A DNA stretch of 11,162 nt from Flavobacteriales bacterium UBA5422 (GTDB lineage Bacteria; Bacteroidota; Bacteroidia; Flavobacteriales_D; Crocinitomicaceae), in contig DHNG01000043.1 in NCBI GenBank assembly GCA_002409405.1, forward strand, positions 4,102 to 15,263, in the 5' to 3' direction. Shown here one piece after another: positions 1 to 7,533 of this stretch. The position numbers were made by a program, and so were the translations under genes. Under the pieces are notes generated by a model, which did not search any database, was not told the origin of the DNA, and saw nothing but the letters and a program-made list of their open reading frames with translations. Positions within the stretch are counted from its first letter, which is position 1. Every line of letters begins with the position of its first letter.

Positions 1-3000
1 CCGGCATCAGCATCCCATAGGGATAATAATCCGCTGTGCGGATCACTACGGCCTGGTAAAATGACAGAACTGATTCACTTCCAAAAACAGCACCGTTCTG
101 TAGATTAATAGTGTGATTCCCTGTGCTGGCATCATCACTCGGATTGGTGTTGTCGGCAAAACGCCAGTACCCCTTTAATCCTGTTTCAGCACCACTAAAA
201 GTTGTATACATATCCGCAGCTATTTCTGTAGCCGTTCTCAGGGTATTCCAATAACTCACTTCTTTTACATCTCCTTTGAAATAAGTTCCATACGCATTTC
301 CCCCAACAGAGAAAACGTATGTTAATCCTGAAAACGAGCCCGCTATCGAAGCGGTATAAGTGCTTTCTAACACGCCATCCACATACACTTTCCAAACGGT
401 GCCATCACAGGTTCCTGCTACATGGTGCCATTCGCCATCATTTACCAGCGTCGTACTTGGACCGGAACTATGATAGGTCGTAGTACCAGTTCTTCCTTCA
501 AAAGCAACTCTTCCGTTCGGAAACACAACTATGTGGGTTCCTTTATTGGTGCTTCCTGCTAAATACTGAGCAGCAACCACACTGTTACTGACTATTGTAC
601 CACAGCGAACCCATGCCTCCATGCTGACCGTTGTTCCCAAATCAGCCGAAAAGGAAGAAGTTCTTGCAATATCATTCACGCCATCAAATCGTCCAAAATA
701 CTGTTGTTCCATTTCCGGAATTTTTCGGTCGGTAATCACTGCCTCTACGTTTCCGAGGTAGTTGGACAACTCATAATAGGTCTGACCTTCCGTGTGTGGG
801 AATACATCTGTTACCGGGTCCAGAATTGTTCCGTTTACATACAGTGCTTTGCTTTGACGGATCATTCCCAAACGTGTTGAACCGTACACATGCTGTTCCG
901 CCAGATAAGCACGGTTGTTTGCAGAACCTAGTTGAATGTCATAAACAGCCATTACCTGCCCGTTAGCATCGTAACTGTAATAGGTGTATTTCCATTCTTC
1001 CTTCGGGCGCAGACTTCCTCCGCTTCGCGGTTTTTCCAGTTTTACAATCCGTTGTCCCATCGGGTTGTACATAAATTCTACCTGAGAACTGTTGGCATCG
1101 TTTCGGGTGATCTTCTTCACTTTTTTATTTCCCGAAAACCATTCAATTGTTGCAATGCCTTCGTCTACGTCTTTCGTTAATTGTCCTAATCTATTATATC
1201 CATAATTCCCCGCATTCATGGTATGGTCAATGTCCAGATTTCCATGTGTACTTGCTCCTTCCAGATCATCTACCCACGACAGTCTGTTATTAAAACCACC
1301 ATTTACTGTTTCGATGTATTTATAGTCCAGGTTGTCCATTGTCAAGCCAAGTACATTGATTCCATTTCGTTGCAATTTAGTGATATTTCCATTCTTATCA
1401 TAACTATAACTGTTATAATACTCCAGGGTAGAGTTAATACCGTTCCAGCTGTAATTGGTATTTCCATCGTAATAATAAGCCGTCATTTCTTTCAATCGGT
1501 TCAACTGATCATAGCGGAATACTTTACCCATTGTTTCGGTTGTCATTCCCGTGATAGAAGTAACCAGACTCCGAATATTCCCGTTGTACAAACTTCTTGC
1601 CTGCGTATTCATAGCACTTCCTGCACCATTCAATTCAAACTGATTTCCACTTATCGGCGCGTAGTCACCGTCGAAGTAGCCCAGTGTGTAGGCTGTTACA
1701 TCTCTTGTGAACAAGGTATGTGCAGAAGGATTGGAAGTCAGGTACCCGGTTGTTCCGTCTTTCCCCATGTCTCTGTCTCTCTGTAAAACAGATGCATTCA
1801 TTCCTTTCAACCATCCGTTGATTGTATAGGCAAAATCCTGCCCCTGAACTTGCTTTTGTCCGTATTCAATACGTGCAAGCGGACCATAATCATAGTAGTG
1901 GTAACGAGCTTGCCGGTCGAAATAGATTCCTTTGTTGCTGATACTCGCTTCTACTTCTGTCAATCGGTTCAACTCATCGTAATGGTACCGGTGTGTCAAT
2001 GCATCCCGTTTTCCTTTCTGGTATGCGACTTCTTTCATGTTACCACTGATCAGTTCGTACGCATACTGTGTACTTTTCTTGTCCTGTTGCACTGGTGTCA
2101 ATGCAGGCACATCCTGAATCTGTTCTTTTACATTTCCGTGCTCGTCATACGAATAATAAATCGCTGATGCATAATCACCTACAGGTCCCTCTACGTCATA
2201 GTAATAAATACTGGCAATCCGAAGGCGTGTATTTTCCTGTTTCCCATTGTAGAACAATGCTGCAACGGGAGGAGAATCTTCATCGTAGCGTATAATGGTT
2301 ATTTCTGTTTGAGTTCCGTTACCTACCCATTGACCAAACAAGCTTTCCCAGAGTACGCTTCTCAAGATGGTAGTCGTCAGCGGAACTGTTGTCACCGTTT
2401 GCCCTGTACTACTAATTCTTCCCAACTGATCATACAATGTGTAGCTGTACTTATTTTCCAACGCTTGCTGCGGGTTCTGCGAAGCGGCAATTCTACCTAA
2501 CTTATCGTACCAGAATCGTGTTGGCCCCTGCTGATCGGGATTGGTTGTACTCACCAACTGATTGTATGAATTGTATTGATACTTTGTTTCGTATTTGTGT
2601 GCAGGCACCTGACTCTGGCTATTCGACATACCACCGTATCCCAGTGCTCCGTCAAAACTGTTATCCACTCCTTTCGGTGCTATGGTTTTTACTAGATTTC
2701 CAGCTTGATCATAATAGAAAAGGGTCTTGTGATACGCATTTTCCATGCTTGATTCTTCCAATAACTCCGTTGAGAATCCTGCAGCACATTTGAGGTTGTA
2801 ATTATTGATAAACTCCACACGTTCATCAGCAATGACTCCTTCCAATCCTTCTTCTGCTTCCACGCCAATTTGGTAAAGGATGTCCTGATAACAGAGATTT
2901 CCGGGATTGAATCCCGTTCCTTCACTACATAACGTGAGCGTAGTATTATTTCCACAATAACAGTCGATCAACTCAATATCGGATGTCTGCGCCAATAGTT

Positions 3001-6000
3001 CCCGCTCTTCTACTTTTCCGCATTTCAGGATATGAACAGTCAGTAATAAATTCGGTCCTGTACAGTTTGTCTCAGGAAGTAACTCCGGAATTCCGATGAT
3101 ATCACCGAATCCAAAATCAGCAGCATCCGGGAGAATAATGGTAAATGTTGTTGCAGTTGCTGCACCCGGTGTTGCTCCGAAATATAGGGTAAGTTCATCA
3201 GATGGATTACAATTTGCTCCACACGACCAATAATAGCGTCCATCCAATAGTTGATTAATATTACTGTATTCATACACAATATTCTCTGTACTCAGGTCTA
3301 CCGCATTTGCAGATTCTCTCATCAGTTGTCCTCTTCGGGCAATAACATCGATCAGATCCTGGAATACCGGAGCAACATTCGTAAGCGCACAATTTGGTTC
3401 TCCCGATGTAGAATTACAAGCGGTCATAAAGCCGATAATCTGATCAGCTGAGTAATAAGTTCCTCCGTGAATATTAACATAGTTGGCAAGCAGTAATTCA
3501 TAATTTGCATGCACTTCTACCCCCACTCCGAATTCGGCGATGAAGTCTGCGTAAGTTGCATTCATATCGACGCAGTCTGTACAATGAGTACCGTTACATG
3601 TCAGTGAATTCGGAACCGGTAGTGCCCCATCAGCTAAATAGTTGGCAGATGCAGAAGACCACACGGCAGCAGGAGACCACGTTCCCGTCAGTGCATAAGC
3701 GGCATTACACAAACAAGCAAGATCATTTACGGTATATTGTATTCCTGTGGTATGTGCCAGCATTTGTTCTACTGTTGTAATCCCTGCAACCGGGTTGTTT
3801 ATCAGGTCATACTCGGCCTGCAGAATCAGATCACATCCACATTCATCCAAACTATTTGTCAATTGGTGTTGAACACCTTGTCCGTAAGGGCGAATGTCTC
3901 CAATAAGGTACTGGGAACAATTATAATTTTGGTAGTTGCTTCCCAATACGGATTGCAATACTTCTTCAAATGAATCATAATTCCCGACACCTGGTGTTGC
4001 AACAGTTGATGCACCTCCCATATTCTGCAGATCACACCCTCCCACACATACTTCAATCAATCCTGCCCGTATATCATTGTACTGTTGTGTTCCCGGAGTA
4101 ATTCCACATCCGGCAAGCACGCTCATCCAATCATCTGCTTGTGCTTCACAAATGGACTGACAGCTTGACAATACTTGTGCATCCAAATACGCATTCATAT
4201 CATCCGGTGCATCAACAGGAGGCAATCCATTGAAGAAAACAGGAACCATTGTTTCATACAGGAATTCCGTATATTTTGCACATGGCCCCACATCATCTGC
4301 GGGAATTCCTACAGTTGTTTGTGAATCGTTATTAAGGTCTGTTAAATCTGAATGTTTGTATACGTCCATGCATTGAATCATGGAAAATCTGTTAAAAAAC
4401 GGGTTTCCGATGCATTCATTATTTGTAGGACCACATCCTCCTCCCGGTAAGTTCTCAGGGAAGGAAACATATGCTCCCTGTGCCATCTGAAAGTATTTTT
4501 TTCTCAAAGACGTGTAAGCGCCTTTAAAGTGATTCCAGATAGCAGCTTTGTCACATTCCTGCATTTGGGCATTATTGATACAGTTGACAATTGCCGTGTA
4601 GTTGGTTAGTCCACTACAAGTTGCTTTCCATGCTGCGTACTGCCAGATACTCAATGTACCTGATGCGTCCGGAAGTGGATAATAATTAAGTAATGCACCT
4701 CCAACGTTATTTGTAATTGGTAATAAACAGCTATAATTAGCAATAATCCATGGTTGAATGGTAGAATAGTAACCACTTACAAAATAATCATCCCGGATTC
4801 CATTGGAATTCGAAAAATTACAACTGGAAAAAGCATCTAGGGGTCCGACAGTCGGAATAGAAGATGGTCCTCCTGTTGCTCCCAATGGGTTAAATAGCCC
4901 CAATGAACAAGCCACATCGTAACTCGTAGTTTCCTCAATTAACTGCGTATAATCATGATAATCTGAAGATTGTTCACAAAACACCAAATAGCAATATTCA
5001 GGATGGTATTCAACCAGTGCATCGCCCCATGTCGGCTGTGCATAGTTGACGAAATCACTCAGATGAGCCAAGTCTTCCGGTAAAATATAAGGTGCTCCTT
5101 CTGTATCGTATAAAATAGTTGCTCCGGCAGCAATCTCCGGTGCATATCCTCCTCCTATAACATTCAGGTATATAATTGCCGGAGAGCCGTCTTCATTGGT
5201 ATAAGGGATTGGTGGGTTTCTCCACGTTCCTCCAGAGGTAAGTTGATTGCTTTCATTGTAAACAGACAATGCGTAGGCATTTGGTTGATTTACTGCATCA
5301 AGAGTTCCATATTGCCCACCCACTGACATGTGTGTTGCCATGATTGAACGTTTATAATCACAGTAATTATATTCTGCGGGTTCAACAGTGACGGTGCTAC
5401 ATCCGAAATTAACCGTATTATACAATGCATCATAATATGTACTATAATCATCTATACATGTAGTGTTGTCAATGTAAGTACACCAATAATCTGCTGCTGC
5501 AGTTTCTTTTACCCTAAGGGTCTTGGAAATTGCATACTGTCCTACTCCAAGAGAAATAGAGACATCATGTCCATCGTATCCGGCACCGTCACAAATCGTA
5601 TTAATTGTTACTCCGTTAATGAATTCCTGGTGGTGATATATTGGGTTTTCGCTTGGGCAATCAACACTGTTAATTGTGATTTCAAACTCATACATACAAT
5701 CAAAACAGAATCCTGCAGGAAGGCATTCATCCGTGAATACAGATGGATCAAAAGAATGTGAAAGTCCATATTCCTGCTCTTCCAGAATTACTTTATAGTG
5801 TGTATAGGTAGAAATTTCAGGTGCAGGATCACTATCGCCGTTTATTGGTAAAGCTCCGTTAAAAATCACTTGGTTTGTTGCTGTGACAGCGACGTTATCA
5901 TCCAACGGCATCAGGTTTGCAGGTGCGCCTGAGGACAATGCGCTGGCAATCAACCTTCCTGACATATCGTAATACTGTGTTACTGCTTGACCATTCGGGT

Positions 6001-7513
6001 CAATACCATAATTTTTCTGATAATGTTGGCTGTATCCTACTTCTGATCCGAAAAGGGACGAAAGTTCTATTTGTTCTACTGTACTGTAGTAAAATTTATC
6101 CGTGTGTTTTCCCTGTTGATGCTCAAATCCATACTTCCCGACTTCGGATATTCTTCCGGTTGGATCGTTCATGTATTTTACCATTGTATACACAAATCCA
6201 TCCGCATCGGGAATGTAATTATTTGTTCCTTCAGGATTTATATGATTGGTTGAATAATAACGTCCTGTCCCGTAATTTTTGGAAAAACGACGGGCAATTG
6301 CACCGCATGTACTTTGTGTAGCTAACAGCGCTTCGATTGTTCCCGCATCAATTGTTGTTTCTACACCGTTATTGTCTAGCATATTAAAATGCTGACGAAA
6401 TGCAAAAGATGTTGCTTCAACAGGGGTAGGAAGGTCTGTTACGACAGGTCTTCCTGAAAAATCAAAATAGAGGTTTCTGATCACCAACTGATCTGTTGCT
6501 GTATTGTGAAAAGATGTCTGACGCACTCTTCCCAATCCATCTGCGAATGAAAGGGAGGACAAGCGTTTACCATCCTCTGAATATGCAACATTCTGCATCC
6601 AATTTTTCCCCGGGTCAAAGTCGTTTGATATATATAACTTGGCAGCAGCAGGAAACCCTCCGACATTTCCGGATTCCGGTTGTGTCCAATCTCCTACAAG
6701 CGGGTAATTAAATAATGCTCCTTGTCTTCCAATAGGTCGGACTCTGAATAAAAGATATCCCCGGTTAAAAACAGCAGGAATTTCATAGAAATTGGTTGTT
6801 GTTTTTACACGTGTTGAATTTTTATAAAAGTTGAATGGAATACTTGTAGCAGGAACAGCTGTCGTCTGCGCATTTTCAATCGAGTGATCATAATCACTTA
6901 TGAATGTCCATTCTAATTCATATTCTTCTGCTCCCGTATGATAATCCCAGGACATTACAACTGTCTGATTATTTACCCCTGAAAATGCCACCTGATAGTC
7001 ATCAATTAAATAATCGCTCATTTTATAATAGCGTTCTACATTGATCACATTTTCCAAAAAAACCTGCGAAACATTCCCGGAGGTTGCAGTAACTTCAACT
7101 TTTACACCATGTGCATTCTCAAAAAGAAAACTATTTTGGTCTGTCACAGTATTATAGATATTGGCATCATAACTCAATGTCAATACTCTGTTTTCTACAT
7201 TCGAAACAAATGTACCACCTATGTATTTCCACATCGTAACCTTTAATGTAACACTTACACTGGACGATGTTGTCATGGTTGCATCCGGTACAAAACCGAT
7301 GGTAACACGATTGGAGACTTTATAGTTTGTAAACAGGTTTGTCCAGCCGGAACCAACCTGCATTACGGTATATTTATCATCATATACCTGTACCTCATCC
7401 CCTACATTCAAGGATTCTGAATAATCTGAAAATTCCTCCTGTGCAGCAAATCCTCTAAGGGAGATCAGTAGTGTCAACAGAAAAAGAAACAAACGACTTA
7501 TCATACTAAACAT
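1..7513 (-). CDS. Giant secreted RHS/YD-repeat protein, 3' end outside window
   Basis: One frame runs from ATG at 7511-7513 to base 2 with no stop, giving at least 2504 residues; the C-terminus is missing. Order of parts: signal peptide (about 1-23); beta-rich N-terminal part with a fibronectin-like strand pair (WDYHTGAEEYELEW, 189-202); YD-like blocks DGLGR (325-329) and YFDFSGRPVV (349-358); conserved FGSEVGY (488-494) and IDPNGQ (504-509); a cysteine-rich region (597-1576); YD repeats and RHS core (about 1598-2266); a LamG-like domain (about 2270-2484); and YYPYGMLMP (2496-2504), the start of the classic YYPFGMxMPGR core motif. RHS proteins build a hollow beta shell around a C-terminal effector, and the tip and any immunity gene would lie beyond base 1. 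I see no frameshift. The RHS class is certain. The toxin role is inferred from the family; adhesion or cell-wall association are alternatives. Confidence 0.93.
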   Translation of the reverse strand, partial: MFSMISRLFLFLLTLLISLRGFAAQEEFSDYSESLNVGDEVQVYDDKYTVMQVGSGWTNLFTNYKVSNRVTIGFVPDATMTTSSSVSVTLKVTMWKYIGGTFVSNVENRVLTLSYDANIYNTVTDQNSFLFENAHGVKVEVTATSGNVSQVFLENVINVERYYKMSDYLIDDYQVAFSGVNNQTVVMSWDYHTGAEEYELEWTFISDYDHSIENAQTTAVPATSIPFNFYKNSTRVKTTTNFYEIPAVFNRGYLLFRVRPIGRQGALFNYPLVGDWTQPESGNVGGFPAAAKLYISNDFDPGKNWMQNVAYSEDGKRLSSLSFADGLGRVRQTSFHNTATDQLVIRNLYFDFSGRPVVTDLPTPVEATSFAFRQHFNMLDNNGVETTIDAGTIEALLATQSTCGAIARRFSKNYGTGRYYSTNHINPEGTNNYIPDADGFVYTMVKYMNDPTGRISEVGKYGFEHQQGKHTDKFYYSTVEQIELSSLFGSEVGYSQHYQKNYGIDPNGQAVTQYYDMSGRLIASALSSGAPANLMPLDDNVAVTATNQVIFNGALPINGDSDPAPEISTYTHYKVILEEQEYGLSHSFDPSVFTDECLPAGFCFDCMYEFEITINSVDCPSENPIYHHQEFINGVTINTICDGAGYDGHDVSISLGVGQYAISKTLRVKETAAADYWCTYIDNTTCIDDYSTYYDALYNTVNFGCSTVTVEPAEYNYCDYKRSIMATHMSVGGQYGTLDAVNQPNAYALSVYNESNQLTSGGTWRNPPIPYTNEDGSPAIIYLNVIGGGYAPEIAAGATILYDTEGAPYILPEDLAHLSDFVNYAQPTWGDALVEYHPEYCYLVFCEQSSDYHDYTQLIEETTSYDVACSLGLFNPLGATGGPSSIPTVGPLDAFSSCNFSNSNGIRDDYFVSGYYSTIQPWIIANYSCLLPITNNVGGALLNYYPLPDASGTLSIWQYAAWKATCSGLTNYTAIVNCINNAQMQECDKAAIWNHFKGAYTSLRKKYFQMAQGAYVSFPENLPGGGCGPTNNECIGNPFFNRFSMIQCMDVYKHSDLTDLNNDSQTTVGIPADDVGPCAKYTEFLYETMVPVFFNGLPPVDAPDDMNAYLDAQVLSSCQSICEAQADDWMSVLAGCGITPGTQQYNDIRAGLIEVCVGGCDLQNMGGASTVATPGVGNYDSFEEVLQSVLGSNYQNYNCSQYLIGDIRPYGQGVQHQLTNSLDECGCDLILQAEYDLINNPVAGITTVEQMLAHTTGIQYTVNDLACLCNAAYALTGTWSPAAVWSSASANYLADGALPVPNSLTCNGTHCTDCVDMNATYADFIAEFGVGVEVHANYELLLANYVNIHGGTYYSADQIIGFMTACNSTSGEPNCALTNVAPVFQDLIDVIARRGQLMRESANAVDLSTENIVYEYSNINQLLDGRYYWSCGANCNPSDELTLYFGATPGAATATTFTIILPDAADFGFGDIIGIPELLPETNCTGPNLLLTVHILKCGKVEERELLAQTSDIELIDCYCGNNTTLTLCSEGTGFNPGNLCYQDILYQIGVEAEEGLEGVIADERVEFINNYNLKCAAGFSTELLEESSMENAYHKTLFYYDQAGNLVKTIAPKGVDNSFDGALGYGGMSNSQSQVPAHKYETKYQYNSYNQLVSTTNPDQQGPTRFWYDKLGRIAASQNPQQALENKYSYTLYDQLGRISSTGQTVTTVPLTTTILRSVLWESLFGQWVGNGTQTEITIIRYDEDSPPVAALFYNGKQENTRLRIASIYYYDVEGPVGDYASAIYYSYDEHGNVKEQIQDVPALTPVQQDKKSTQYAYELISGNMKEVAYQKGKRDALTHRYHYDELNRLTEVEASISNKGIYFDRQARYHYYDYGPLARIEYGQKQVQGQDFAYTINGWLKGMNASVLQRDRDMGKDGTTGYLTSNPSAHTLFTRDVTAYTLGYFDGDYAPISGNQFELNGAGSAMNTQARSLYNGNIRSLVTSITGMTTETMGKVFRYDQLNRLKEMTAYYYDGNTNYSWNGINSTLEYYNSYSYDKNGNITKLQRNGINVLGLTMDNLDYKYIETVNGGFNNRLSWVDDLEGASTHGNLDIDHTMNAGNYGYNRLGQLTKDVDEGIATIEWFSGNKKVKKITRNDANSSQVEFMYNPMGQRIVKLEKPRSGGSLRPKEEWKYTYYSYDANGQVMAVYDIQLGSANNRAYLAEQHVYGSTRLGMIRQSKALYVNGTILDPVTDVFPHTEGQTYYELSNYLGNVEAVITDRKIPEMEQQYFGRFDGVNDIARTSSFSADLGTTVSMEAWVRCGTIVSNSVVAAQYLAGSTNKGTHIVVFPNGRVAFEGRTGTTTYHSSGPSTTLVNDGEWHHVAGTCDGTVWKVYVDGVLESTYTASIAGSFSGLTYVFSVGGNAYGTYFKGDVKEVSYWNTLRTATEIAADMYTTFSGAETGLKGYWRFADNTNPSDDASTGNHTINLQNGAVFGSESVLSFYQAVVIRTADYYPYGMLMP
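62..704 (-). other. LamG-like (concanavalin A-type) domain inserted in the RHS core
   Basis: This covers residues about 2270-2484. Signature elements are YFGRFDGVNDIAR (front strand), VSMEAWVRCG, GEWHHVAGTCDG (2360-2371), VYVDGVLE (2376-2383), FKGDVKEVSYWNTLRTATEI and GLKGYWRFAD. The 'W-H-H-V-A-x-T' and 'V-Y-V-D-G' pair is the hallmark of LamG/laminin-G-3 jelly rolls, which bind sugars or proteins, often with calcium. The domain sits between the LGNVxAVITDRK core motif and the YYPYGMxMP motif, which are normally separated by only a few tens of residues. Confidence 0.85.
716..2722 (-). repeat. YD repeats and RHS core
   Basis: Residues about 1598-2266 hold about ten degenerate YD repeats: YYDQAGNLVKT (1600), WYDKLGRIAAS (YD at 1669), LYDQLGRISS, YSYDEHGNVKE, YHYDELNRLTEVE (D1846), FRYDQLNRLKE (D2002), YSYDKNGNI, YGYNRLGQL, MYNPMGQR and YSYDANGQVMAVYD (D2182). 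The RHS core follows: HVYGSTRLGMI (2208-2218) and YELSNYLGNVEAVITDRK (N at 2251). At DNA level the YDxLNRL repeats share a 15-base identity (1492-1506 and 1960-1974). The repeats are expected to wind into the beta shell typical of RHS and Tc-toxin C proteins. Confidence 0.95.
2786..5725 (-). other. Cysteine-rich central region of the RHS protein
   Basis: Residues 597-1576 contain about 45 cysteines by my count, against one before this region and two after it. Recognisable blocks include DECLPAGFCFDC (595-606), SSCQSICEAQADDWMSVLAG (from 1116), IEVCVGGCDL (1154-1162 region), DECGCDL (1223-1229) and a TCNGTHCTDC cluster near 1303-1313. Similar C-x3-C, C-x3-C and C-x-C blocks occur in Bacteroidota relatives I know. 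There are almost no YD motifs in this part. Many cysteines are paired or closely spaced, which suggests disulfides in an exported protein. Function is unknown. Confidence 0.75.
7445..7513 (-). other. Sec signal peptide of the RHS protein
   Basis: Residues 1-23 read MFSMISRLFLFLLTLLISLR then GFA, with AQEEF after it. There is one Arg near the start, a hydrophobic core L8-I17, and small residues at -3 and -1 (G21, A23) for cleavage before A24. No cysteine follows, so it is not a lipoprotein signal. If translation begins at the second ATG (residue 4), the signal still works. This places the protein outside the cytoplasm. The route across the outer membrane is not visible. Confidence 0.85.
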
Positions 7514-7533
7514 ATTCTTATTTCAATTAGATT
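7514..7533 (-). promoter_or_regulatory. 20-base intergenic gap with A-rich translation start region
   Basis: Read on the minus strand, the gap between the TAG stop and the ATG is AATCTAATTGAAATAAGAAT. It has no Shine-Dalgarno GGAGG but is A-rich just before the ATG, as is common in Bacteroidota. It is too short for an independent promoter plus leader, and no terminator hairpin is present, so the two genes are most likely co-transcribed. A second in-frame ATG lies three codons inside the gene (7502-7504) and could be the true start. Confidence 0.6.

Noticed and set aside
1223..1786. 187-codon open frame on the plus strand
   Set aside because: It lies wholly inside the YD-repeat coding region and its codons are exact complements of the sense codons. 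It is open only because the sense strand uses few TTA, CTA and TCA codons. The product has no recognisable domain.
2692..3279. Two short minus-strand frames (2692-2955 and 3040-3279)
   Set aside because: They are out of frame with the RHS gene, whose own frame reads through both places with conserved cysteine motifs.
5917..6321. 134-codon plus-strand frame
   Set aside because: It is antisense to the conserved FGSEVGY and DPNGQ region of the RHS protein and shows no start signal, domain or sensible composition.
1..7513. Frameshift or pseudogene in the long RHS gene, since no complete ORF is reported there
   Set aside because: Reading codon by codon, the frame set by ATG 7513 is the same one that gives YYPYGMLMP at the left edge, and I met no stop. 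The gene simply runs off the window.
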